A program made the translations under genes and the position numbers. Positions 53,032 through 62,441 of a DNA stretch of 64,000 nucleotides are shown in pieces. How positions within the stretch are numbered: the first letter of the stretch is position 1; each line of letters starts with the position of its first letter. The notes beneath the pieces were generated by a model that was given only the letters and a program-made list of their open reading frames with translations, had not been told where the DNA came from and did no database searches. Source of the DNA: Emiliania huxleyi CCMP1516 (lineage: Eukaryota > Haptophyta > Isochrysidales > Noelaerhabdaceae); the NCBI RefSeq assembly GCF_000372725.1, contig NW_005197803.1:114373-178372 (forward strand), in the 5' to 3' direction.

Positions 53032-54480
53032 GTTCGCGACCGTCGGCATCATGCTGCCGGCGACGTTTGCCACGTGCATCACTGTGGTTGCGAATGCAAC
53101 CTTCAACTACGTCTTCATCTATGGCTACGGCTCGTTTGAGGGCCTCGGGTTTATCGGCACTGGCCCCGTTTTGTGCCTGGCTGTCACGCCGCCTGCCGCT
53201 GTTCACCTCGTCCATATTTTGCTTGCGTGTAGGCTCGCCGCTCGCCACGGTCTTGTCCTTTTGCGTCCAGCTGACCGTCTTCACGCTGTATGCTGTTGTC
53301 ATAAGAGGTTCGCAGCGGGCTTGCCCTGTTGGGTGGAGGTCCTTCCTCACTACCGTTTGTCGCGCAGGCTACCACAAGGACTATTGGTTTGGTTGGTCGA
53401 TGCAGTCAATTAGCTGGGGGTGCCCCATTCTCACAAAGAGCTAGCTCTGCGCAGACTCATCTAGCGACCGGGCTCCATTGATGGATCAGGCGTCTCCACA
53501 CCTTCCTCGAGCTCGGCACTCCGACGGCCCTTTCCGCCGTCGTTGATTCCCTCTCCGGCGCCGTCGCGGGCTCGTTTGCGGGATTGGCAGGTGACGACTC
53601 CATTCCTGACAGACACGCTTGCACCTGCCCTGCTGGGCGCAAGATCTCCACGTCTCGCCCCTGCCGTCTCGTGCTGCAGGCACGTCTGTTGCTGCAGCTC
53701 AAAACGTCTGCACGGGCTTGTTCAGCCTGTCGTATTCGACGGTGTCCGGATTCTCGACGGCAACGCAGATCCGGCGCGCGCATGACAGTGTGCGGCGACC
53801 GATTTTCGCGCACGCGCGATGACAGCCTTGCTTGGCGTAGGCTCGCGCGTTATCTTGGCGAGGGCAAGCCGGAGTCTGCAAAAAGAATCCTCAAGCTTGG
53901 CTCAGCGACGCTGCTCCTCGGTGGCGTCGTCGTTTGCCTCGTGCTCGGTGTCGCGCACAACAAGGTGTGGCAGATTTGGAGCTCGGACCCCGAGCTCATC
54001 GCTCTGTGCAACTCAACGCTCGTTGCCTTTATGGCCTCGGTGATGACGTGCTACTGCCGATTTCTTCTCGCAGTTGTCAGTGTGTCGCTCGGGCCGAAGG
54101 AGGTGCGGTTGTGCGCACTGGAGGTTCCCTGTAGTCGGTGCTAGCTGAGGAGCGACCTCGCCCTTGGTGTATTGGACTAGGCGCGAGTCAACCTCGTTGC
54201 CAACAACATTGCCTCGTGGCTGATCTACATCCCGCTTGCGTACATCATGCCCATCAAATGGGGCTGGGGCTTGCCCGGCTTTTGGTGGTCCGACTGGTCC
54301 GGTAAAGCCAAGTCTCGAGTCGCCGGATTGGCCGCTACCGCCCCTATTCGCGTCTGCCGCTCTTCTCGATAGGCGAGATCTTCAAGGTGGTGGTGCTTTC
54401 GTGGTCGGTCAGCCAGGTCGATTGGGCGCAGGCGTCTCGCGAAGCTCAGGAGAGGGCGGGGATGGACGTGAAGCAGGTGC
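53032..54480 (+). pseudogene. MATE-family transporter, 5' half missing
   Basis: Multidrug-and-toxin-extrusion type antiporter. Eight in-frame coding segments: 53032-53162, 53233-53307, 53368-53419, 53490-53590, 53680-53773, 53841-54102, 54181-54301, 54373-about 54480; donors GC, GT, GT, GT, GC, GT, GT. They spell successive MATE helices: 'GIMLPATFATCITVVANATF', 'GSPLATVLSFCVQLTVFTLY', 'LELGTPTALSAVVDSLSGAV', 'AAQNVCTGLFSLSYSTVSGF', 'RLARYLGEGKPESAKRIL', 'LLLGGVVVCLVLGVAHNKVW', 'ARVNLVANNIASWLIYIPLA', 'WGWGLPGFWWSDW'. The first four or so helices are absent; upstream is the truncated transposon and then MCM8 on the other strand, leaving no room. Frames and splice sites are undamaged, so the loss is recent. 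The C-terminus after 54480 is uncertain. Confidence 0.8.
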
Positions 54481-55371
54481 TCGCCGGACGGCCGTCATTT
54501 CTCCCCCCGGCTCGCCTCTACCGGCCCGGCCTTCTTTGGATAGGCGACGATCGTTGCCATGTCACGAGCAAGCCAGGTCGCCTTCAGCACACGGGCGAGC
54601 TTGGTCGCCTGATTGCCCCACGCTGGACTCTTTTGCGCGCTCGATTCGTCTTGCCCACCCAGCTTTCGGTGCCCACACCCCCCACCCACCCGCACAACGC
54701 ACACGCACATGCTGGTGGGTTCGCTTCGCATGCCCCACGTCGCTCTCGCCGTCGTTTCTCCGAGACTGAGACGGGGCAAAGTCCAAAGAAAGAGAATTTT
54801 ATTAAGAAAGAAGAAAACTCCGTCGAAGGGAGGGATGGAGAACGGCACACCGCCATCACACAGGGATTGAGACGGGGCGATGTGAATCGTGCCACCGACA
54901 CACCAAAATTTCTTTTTTTCATATTGCCCGCCGAGAGCGCGACGCGGGCGATATTGGCGCTTTGCGCTCGAATCTTGTTCTTATTTAGTGCGAGTGCGCG
55001 CCGGTCCCGTGCCCGGTGTCGTGAGAGGGAGCTTTGTTGTAAAACAGTAGGGGGAGGGCTCCCAGGGCTTGGAGGTCTTTTTCAGTGTTGAGACGGCGAC
55101 CCAGTACTTCTGCAAGTCATCGCGGGCAGCTCCAAATAAATAGAGCAGTCATCTCCAGGAGAGATGGGCGACGCACGAACACAGAGGCACAGTGCGCACC
55201 CCGCCCCGCTCACAGGTGCATCACACAGGCGTGGACTGTGTGAAAACTGATACGTTCCATAGGCCCTCCGCAGGGTTCGGACTTTTTGCGGGGTGTGGTA
55301 TGGTACCTCGAGCAACCCTCCTCCGCCGAACAGCCCAGCCTCCGACCAGCGGCCTTTGGTGCCTTCGGACA
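54481..55371. other. intergenic with degenerate short repeats
   Basis: A diverged copy of the short dispersed element lies at 54826-54870 and another short repeat at 55012-55085 (shared with 5165-5210 and 41667-41690). The long plus frame through this part is repeat sequence. The last ~150 bp should be the promoter of the large gene at 55372. Confidence 0.55.
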
Positions 55372-58300
55372 ATGGCGGCTCTGATCTCCTGCCTCGCGCG
55401 AACGGCGCGTCGCCGCCGGCTGCGATTCATTCTGGTCGCGATCTCGCTCGTGCTGCTACTGAAGCTGAGCCATGCGCGCCGCCGCCGCCGCCTCGCAATC
55501 TACCTGCAGACGATCTCGTCGTCGTCGAGCACAATGCGGGCGGCCTCCGGCCTCGCGAGGCGGGCGGCCGCGGCGGTCGGGATCGCCCGGAGCGGGCGCG
55601 CTGGCGGTCTCGGCATCGCAAGGATCGACAGCGAGTCACGCCTGCTGGGAGCGCCGCGCCGCCGCGACCCGGGCACGCTGGTGCTCCAGGTCGCGCTCTC
55701 GTCGCTCGTCGTGCGCAACCTGCAGCCGCCCGCGCTGCCTCTGCTGCGGCTTGCGCGTAGCTTCGCCACGACGCTCGGCCTCGCCTCTGAGCCTCCGCCG
55801 CCGTTCGTCGAGGTGCGGTGGGGTCGCGGCGAGCGTGCGCGCACCTTTCGCGCCCACCCGGCGGCGCCGGCGGCGCTCGCCCACGCGCCCGTCGAGGGGT
55901 GTGGCGACGTCATCGGCTTCGAGGGCGTCTTCCGCTTCGAGGACTCGGTCAGCCTCGCCGCCCTCGAGCAGGAGCGGCTGCGCATCGTCTGCTACTGCGG
56001 AGGCGCAGAGGCGGGCCGCCTGTCCCTCCCGCTCGAGGCGGTCGTGTGCGGCCCCGCGCTCAACGACCACAGGCTGCTCTCGCCGTTTGGCGAGCCGAGC
56101 GGCGGCCGCATCGCCTTCCAGTGCCGCGTGTCGGAGCAGCGCGAGTGGCGCCTCTCCTTCTCCGTCCTCTCGCTGCGGCTCCTCTCCGATGCACACGAGG
56201 CGCTCGCGCTCGACAGCGGCGGCGGCCCCGTCCTCTTCAGCCTCTCGTACACCTTCACCTCCGGCTCAACCTCTGGCACCTCGATCGAGTCGAGCTGGCA
56301 CTCTCCCACCACCCGCCTGAAGATGCCGCGCCGCGACGGCACCGAGCTTCTCTGGCGCGCGCAGCCGCCCACCGCCGACGCCGACGGCAGCCCGCCCTCG
56401 GCCGGCGTCCGCGCCGCGCGTCCGCACGCCACTGAGCCCGCGGCGTGCCGCGAACAGGCCCCGACGAGCTGCCGGCCATCGAGCACCACGGCGCCTTTTG
56501 GGAGCTCCGGCACGGCGCGCTGCGCATCGAGCTCACCTGGCACCGCGCGGACCACGTCAAGGCGCAAGGGCGCCGCGCACGCGCGTCGAGCCGGCGGGCG
56601 GGCGCAGAGGGCGGGCCGGACGACGCCCGGTGGCACCAGTCGCAGAGGTACTCCTCCTCGCCGCCCGAGCGCCGCGGCTCCCCTCCCCTGGGCCGTAGCC
56701 TGCCCGCTTCCGCCCTGTCCTCCGACAGCGCCGCCGCCGTTGCGCGCGCGCTTCCACCGCCGCCGACACGCTCCAACTCGTCGTCGGCGGCGGCCAACGT
56801 CGGCCCCGACGGCTGGCGCGCCGAGCCGCCGCCGTCGCCAGCGCCGCCGGCCTCGCCTCCGCCGCCCCACTCCTCGCCGTCGCGGCCGGCCGGCGCGGTC
56901 TCGCCGCCGTCGGTGAGCGACCGTGTGGGCGAGGCGGCGGGCGAGGGTGATCTCGCCCGCCGCTCGCACCGCGAGGACGGGCGCACGGCCAAGGCGTGGG
57001 TGGTCATGGAGAAGGCCTTTGCGCAGCTTCCGGAGAGCTCAGACTTGCGCCGCCGCCGCCGCGCCCACCGCCTCGTCCGCGTCCCTTCGGACGAGGGAGT
57101 CGCCGAGGCGTCCTGCAGCTCCGCGCCCGAAGTGTCCGCCTCGGCGGCGAGTCGGGGCGACGCGAGAGGATCCACGCGGGGGGGCGCGGCGGGCGATGCC
57201 GTCGGCGGCGCTGGCGGCGGCGCTCGGCGCGGAGGCGAGCGGCGAATCACGAGGTCCGTCACCGGGGAGCCGGTCGGGCTCAGCTTTTGCGAGGACCTCT
57301 ACCTCAACGGCAAAGTGGTCGGCGTCTGCGAGGGGCAGATGCAGCTGCTCGAGCAGCCGAGCGTCGTCCAGCAGGCGTATGGCACCCTCACGGAGGCGGG
57401 CACGCAGTTCGCCGCCCCCGTCGTCCTCGGCTCCTCTGCCGGCCGGCGGAGGCGCGTCGGCGTCGCCGGATCCCTGCTCGAGGCCCGCCGGCTCGCCGCG
57501 CTCTGCGACGGCCTCTCGCGCGCCCTCGCAAGGGACGACGTTCTCGTTCGCGAGCGGGTGGTGGCCGAGCTCAGCGACTTGCTCGCCGTGTCGCACAAGC
57601 GCGGCGGGCACGCGTCGTTCGTCTTCGACTCGTCGGCCGACCTCGCCGCTTGCCGCGAGACGATGTTCGACCTCTGGGAGCTGCTGCTCCGCTCGCTCGA
57701 GGCGGGCGCGCTCCGCTTCGACGCGCGCACGCAGGCGTACGACTTGCTGGTGCAGCTGCTGCGGCGCGCCGAGATCTCGACCACGATGCAGGACGAGGGC
57801 GGGCGCGCCGGGGGGCGGCTCTCCTCGCGGCGCGGCGCGGCGGTGCCGACGCACCAGCTGCTCCTCTGGCTCGAGCTCTCGCAGCGCACCCTCTCGCACG
57901 TCCTCGTCGCCTTCGACGACCTCGCCTCTGTCGAGCACTCGGACCACCTCCTCGGCGTCTGCGCGCGCCTCATGGCCATGTCCTACTTCCGGCTCCCCGC
58001 CTTTGCGTCGGCGCTGATCGAGACGCTGCACGCCGAGGACGTCCTCGCCGCCTCGCAGCCCGCCGCGATCCCCGAGTTTCGCGGCATCGCCTTCTCCCTC
58101 GACTGCGCCGGCGAGCTCGCCGCGCTGCAGGAGCGCGGCTTCTCGACCCACCCGCCGCTTGACTGGCGCCACATACACAGATCCGCGGAGGCGGCCGCGG
58201 CGCACGCCCTCGCCCGGGGCGGCATGCCTCGCCCGACTGGCGAGGCGCCGTGGGCCTTCGGCGCACGAACAAAGTACCGAGCACCGAGCCAGCGCGACGC

Positions 58301-59447
58301 GGCGCTCGCGGCGCAGGCGGCCGCGCAGCGCGGCGCCGCCTCGCACCTCGCGGGCGTGCTCCGCCTGCCCGCGTGGCGCGAGCGGCTCGGCCGGCGGGGC
58401 CACCTCTTCTGCCTCTTCTTCACCGAGTGGCTGGACGTGGTCATCGACTCGCTCGGGCCGACGGTGCCGCCCCACTTTTTCGCGTGGCCGCGGCTCCCCG
58501 GCTTCACCACGCTGCTCACGTGCACGCTGCTCGAGATGTCGGCCCGCCCGCCGCCGCTGCTCGCGGAGCCGCTGGTGCAGCTCTCCAACCAGCTCCTCCG
58601 CTGCACGCACCTCCACTCGGTGCTCGTCAAGATCGTCTTCCACCGCTGCTCGGTCCACGACGTGCGCGCGGTCTCCACGACGCTCAACCTGATGAACAGC
58701 TGGATGACTGCGCTCCTCCACCGGCTGCAAGAGGACCGCATGCGCCCCGCCGACGCGGCGCCCCTCTCCCAGCCGCTGCTGCGCTCGACCTTCGATTTCG
58801 CCTTCTTCTTCCGCGGCATGGCCGTGCTCTTCGACTCGGAGCACGTGCAGGTGCTGCTCAAGGCGTGCGAGTTCCTCTACCGCCACTTCGACCTCCTCCC
58901 CGACCACCAGGCGGACAAGATGCGGACCACCATGCTGCGCGGCTGTCTGACGCGCCTGCAGCTCCACTGGTCGGCCGAGGTGCGCTCCTTCTTCGCCCAC
59001 CTCCTCGTGCTGCGCCTCGAGCAGCCGTGCGCCTGGGCCGTGCCCCGCCTGCCATCCGAGCCGGCGCCCGCGCCGGTCGAGCCCGCCATCGTGCGCCAGT
59101 TCGAGGCGGCGGCCGCACGCCTCGCCTCCCTAGCGGTGCAAGCGCTCCCCGCAGAGCGCGCGCAGGAGCGCCGTGAGCAGCGGGGCCGGCCAGAGCAACC
59201 GGACGAGGGGCGGCAGCTGCAGCAGCTGCAGCCATACGCCGCGGCGGCGCTCGCCCTCTACGAGCAGCTCACTGCGGTGCGCCGCGACATGCAGCGCGAC
59301 CTCTCGCTGTGGTCGCGCGGCGCCTCGAGCGCCGCGCCGCCGTCGCTGCCGACGCTCAAGTGCGACACTTCGGTGCTCGACTTGGAGGAGGACCGCGTCA
59401 TATGGGTACGAGAGTCCGAACTGGGCAAGGGTATCGTCTTCGATTGA
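55372..59447 (+). CDS. large C2-like / DUF1765-like protein
   Basis: Two exons: 55372 to about 56386 (or 56404), and 56458-59447; GC-AG intron; about 1334 aa. N-terminus has an Arg-flanked hydrophobic helix ('LRFILVAISLVLLLKL'), likely a membrane anchor. Residues about 100-290 form a C2-like beta sandwich ('GTLVLQVALSSLVVRNLQPP', 'FRFEDSVSLAALEQERLRIV', 'REWRLSFSVLSLRLL'). After a long Ser/Pro/Ala-rich linker, the C-terminal ~650 residues are helical and contain 'GHLFCLFFTEWLDVVIDSLG', 'TLLTCTLLEMSARPP', 'VVSTTLNLMNSW'-type segments and 'FDFAFFFRGMAVLFDSEHVQ' with 'LLKACEFLYRHFDLL', which match my memory of the DUF1765 domain of fungal, amoebal and oomycete proteins of unknown role. Start codon chosen at MAALISCLART. 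Function unknown. Confidence 0.7.
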
Positions 59448-59715
59448 CCATATGTGTAAGTCGAGAGGGAAACTACACCGATGGGGTGCGTCGTACTGGT
59501 TACTCTAGTGTTGTCGTGTACCAAATATTAGTGTGTGTATACCGTAATGTCGCGGTTTAGTGTCCAGGCAGAAACACGTGTGACACATCTGACCGACACT
59601 AACTGCGTGACGGGCTGGCGCGCGAAAGCCGAAACGCGAAACTTAGTCTGCGCTGCTCACGGTCTCAAGACTCAACATACGGACGCGTTTCGGACATCGG
59701 CGATCGGGACATGCT
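59448..59715. other. convergent intergenic spacer
   Basis: Short spacer between the ends of the large DUF1765-like gene and the hydroxylase-isomerase gene; nothing recognised. Confidence 0.4.
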
Positions 59716-60909
59716 CTACGGGCTATACGGCCTTCCTATTCGTACAAGTTCTACGTCGTAGATGAGTGTGGCGTTCGGCGGGACATTGCCGGCACCCTTC
59801 TCCCCGTAGCCAAGGGCTGGAGGGATCGTCAGGCGGCGGACCTCGCCAACCTGCATGCCGGCAATTCCCTGCTCCCATCCCCGGATGCCCTGACCCGCAC
59901 CAACGGTGTAGGAGAAGGGCGACACACTCCCATCTTCTCGCCGTGAGGAATCGAAGACTGTTCCGTCGGCCAGGCGGCCTTGGTAATGCACGCTCACACG
60001 ACTGCCGGTGTCGGCGGTTGCGCCGCCGCTCCCCTGCGTCAGGATTTCGATCTGCAGCTCACGTGTCCTCGGACGCAGAGGAATGTTGCCGCAGTGCCAC
60101 CACACGTGGTAGGTCGTCCGCCGGCCGCGCGAGACCGCGAGGGGGGCGTGATAGTTTTCGCCGCCGGATGTGAACAGCAGCAGCCTCGCCGGCTTGGGCT
60201 CGACCACCACGCCACGAGAGAGCTCGCACTCACCGCCCTTGCCGTGCCGCATCGCGTCGACCAGCGCCGTCTCGCCGCCGACGCGAGGCTGCGCATCGGC
60301 GTCCTCGTCGCCGAGGTAGAGCACGCCGGTGAACACGTAGTTCGCGCTCTCGTAGTAGTCGCAGTGGATCTGCTCAAACCGGCCAGGGCAGGGGTTCTGC
60401 TCGGAGCCGTGCTGCAAAGCCCCCGCGTTCGGGAGGTGCAAGGGCTCTGCTGACTCATACGCCTTCAGGCGGTGGGTGCTCACGCTCAGTGCGGCGGTGT
60501 CGACGCCAAACTCAGCCGCCAGCACCCGCGCCATCTGCTCCACGTAGCTTTGCTGTGCAGCCGCGTCGTGGAGCTCATGAGAGCGGTTGTGCGTCGCCAG
60601 AGTGCCTGTCCGCCGCGCCTCGACAGCAGCGTGCGAGAGCTGTACGCGGCCGTCAAAGACGCCGCGGAAGCAGCGGTGCTGCAAGCACCCGAGGCTGGTG
60701 ATCGGTGGACTTCGCCACGGTGAGCGATGGTGCGCAGTGAAGTTGTGGAGCACCTCATTCCTCTCCGTGGCACACGGAAGGAACTGCGACCACTGGGCAT
60801 GCGCGGATGCGGGCATCAGCATGTCCGCCGAGGGATCCGCGGCCTTTGCATGAGCGTGGTGGTCGACTAACCGAGGGAAGGCGGGCGGCGGAAGGACGGC
60901 TAAAAGCAT
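59716..60909 (-). CDS. prolyl 4-hydroxylase-like 2OG-Fe(II) oxygenase fused to FKBP-type prolyl isomerase
   Basis: Single-exon minus-strand ORF, 397 aa from the ATG at 60909; a further in-frame ATG at 61023 would add 38 residues. The chosen start gives MLLAVLPPPAFPRLVDHH, signal-peptide-like. Residues ~70-270 are a 2-oxoglutarate dioxygenase: 'YVEQMARVLAAEFGVDTA', iron ligands in 'EQIHCDYYESANYVFTGVLY' (HxD), 'RVGGETALVDAM', 'KPARLLLFTSGGENYHAPLA' with the distal His, then VSRGRRTTYHVWW with Arg where P4H usually has the 2OG-binding Lys. Residues ~285-395 are an FKBP domain with the active-site set VHYQGRL, GTVFDSS, 'IRGWEQGIAGMQVGEVRRL', 'IPPALGYGEKGAGNVPPNAT'. The two halves are in one frame without an intron. 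Probably a secretory-pathway enzyme acting on Pro-rich or collagen-like glycoproteins. Confidence 0.9.
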   Translation of the reverse strand: MLLAVLPPPAFPRLVDHHAHAKAADPSADMLMPASAHAQWSQFLPCATERNEVLHNFTAHHRSPWRSPPITSLGCLQHRCFRGVFDGRVQLSHAAVEARRTGTLATHNRSHELHDAAAQQSYVEQMARVLAAEFGVDTAALSVSTHRLKAYESAEPLHLPNAGALQHGSEQNPCPGRFEQIHCDYYESANYVFTGVLYLGDEDADAQPRVGGETALVDAMRHGKGGECELSRGVVVEPKPARLLLFTSGGENYHAPLAVSRGRRTTYHVWWHCGNIPLRPRTRELQIEILTQGSGGATADTGSRVSVHYQGRLADGTVFDSSRREDGSVSPFSYTVGAGQGIRGWEQGIAGMQVGEVRRLTIPPALGYGEKGAGNVPPNATLIYDVELVRIGRPYSP

Positions 60910-61285
60910 GGGAACGCAATGTCGACGACGCGTGTCGACACCTTTCCCAAGTCTGTGCAGGTGTGAAGAGAACATCTTCAACTTCGCCAAAGAGGTCGGC
61001 ACCCCGAGTGCCGTCGACCGCACCGACTACGGCACAGCCTCCGGCAGCGCCCGGGGCTTCGCCCAGCACCACTCGCAACAGCTCTCTCGCGCCGCCGTCT
61101 GTGGCGATGCGCAAAACATCAACAACGCTGCTCGCAACATGCGTGTCATGACCGGTCTCAATGTCTCACCCCCCTGCGCGCGGGCCTTCTAGGCCCGCGG
61201 GTAGTCTCCCCCCATCCCCACAGGGCCTCCAGGGCTCGCACCTCAACCTCTCACAGACCAGCGCACAGCGCCATCCGCTGAGCCC
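60910..61285. other. intergenic, no gene seen
   Basis: Upstream of the hydroxylase-isomerase gene; short frames only. Confidence 0.35.
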
Positions 61286-61585
61286 TGGCTGTCAGGCTGT
61301 CAGGTGCTGTCAGGTGATCTGTCGGGCTGTCGGGCAGCTGTCAGGCATTGTCAGGTGCCTCTGTCAGACCAGCTGTCAGGTGCTGTCAGTGCTGTCGGGT
61401 GCTGTCGGGTGCGTGTCTGACAGTCGAGGGGATCTGTAGCTGTCGGGTGCTGTCGGAGCTGTCGGGTGTTGCTGTCAGACGCTGTCGGAGCTATCAGAGC
61501 TGTCAGGCTGCTGCTGCTGTCAGACGTTGGGCTGTTGCTGTCAGGTGCTGTCAGGTGGTGCTGTCGGGGTGCTGTCAGGCTCTGA
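61286..61585. repeat. 10-bp minisatellite (GCTGTC[A/G]GGT-type)
   Basis: About 300 bp of tandem units on GCTGTCAGGT and GCTGTCGGGT with length variants. It is of the same kind (10-bp, CTGTCGG/TGTCGAGG) as the array at 1-235 but a different sequence. Confidence 0.9.
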
Positions 61586-61662
61586 CACACACCAGCCACA
61601 CTTATGACATTATCAAGAGGAGACCAGCAGGACTCTACTACACATACTCTCAGCCTCTCCTC

Positions 61663-61989
61663 CTACACGGCGTGATCACGCCGGCGGCGGCGGCCGCCTG
61701 GGGAGCGCATATGGCAGCACAGGCGCAGGCGGCGGCGGCGGCACAGACGGCGGCGGCCACCCCCACCCAGACGCTGTCGGAGCTGTCCCGCAGTTGGACG
61801 CACCGGCTTGAGCCTTTTGCTGCCCGGTGGGCGGCCGCGCTTTGGCTTGGCCGGTGGCTCCGCGGCTAGCTCAGGCGGCGGCAGCTGCTCGGGCTCGGGC
61901 AGCGCTGGCGCCATCTCCTCCGTCGGGGCGGCGGGAGAGGAGGTGGGAGCGTCGGCGGGAGCGTCGGCGGGAGGCTGGAGCAGGCGCAC
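61663..61989 (-). CDS. AT-hook protein (hypothetical, possibly partial)
   Basis: Minus-strand ORF of 108 aa. After a Pro/Ala/Glu-rich start (MRLLQPPADAPADAP…) it contains 'PAKPKRGRPPGSKRLKPVRP', a canonical AT-hook (KRGRPPGSK) that binds the minor groove of AT-rich DNA. The last ~40 codons cover a (GGC)n tract and are Arg-rich; a splice site before them is possible. Could be one exon of a chromatin or transcription protein. The plus strand also has an open frame, but without recognisable motifs. Confidence 0.45.
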   Translation of the reverse strand: MRLLQPPADAPADAPTSSPAAPTEEMAPALPEPEQLPPPELAAEPPAKPKRGRPPGSKRLKPVRPTAGQLRQRLGGGGRRRLCRRRRLRLCCHMRSPGGRRRRRDHAV

Positions 61990-62441
61990 ATCGCTTCCAG
62001 GGAGGGGGACGCGCTTCTACTCACGCCCCCCTAGCATGTGGTGAAGCCTCTGCGGGCAGACCATCTACTTCGGGGAGGACTTCAACATCCACCTGATGCC
62101 GCTCGGCGCATCCTGTTGAAGACCGACGACCGCGCAGCCGTCTAGTCTACGGCCACACACACACACATAGTGTCCTTACCACCCCTGGACTGCATCTGCG
62201 CAGTTTCGTACCGCTGCGGCGCGGTTTTGCAAAAACCGTTCTGCAGCGGCGCGGTTTTGCCCTTCACCCGCAGCCTGGATTGATAGTCATTGTGGGTGTG
62301 GGGGCCGCGGGCCAGGACTTTTGTTTGAACAAAGTTTTGACAGTACATTTCTGTCGGGCCTTGGAACAGCTTGTGAGTGGTCACTGAAGACCTTCACAGT
62401 TGGTGGCGGCGGGGCAACGATCCCCGGGACATTACGACAAC
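61990..62441. other. leader/possible LTR region of the retroelement
   Basis: No gene. Contains an ACACAC run near 62153-62166 and a near-duplicate GCGGCGCGGTTTTGC at 62216 and 62250. If the ORF at 62442 is an LTR retroelement its left LTR should end shortly before it; TTGGTGGCGG at 62399-62408 could be a primer-binding site, but I cannot confirm this without the other LTR. Confidence 0.3.

Noticed and set aside
57039-59000. A 653-codon minus-strand frame
   Set aside because: Shadow of the large DUF1765-like gene; the opposite strand carries the recognisable sequence.
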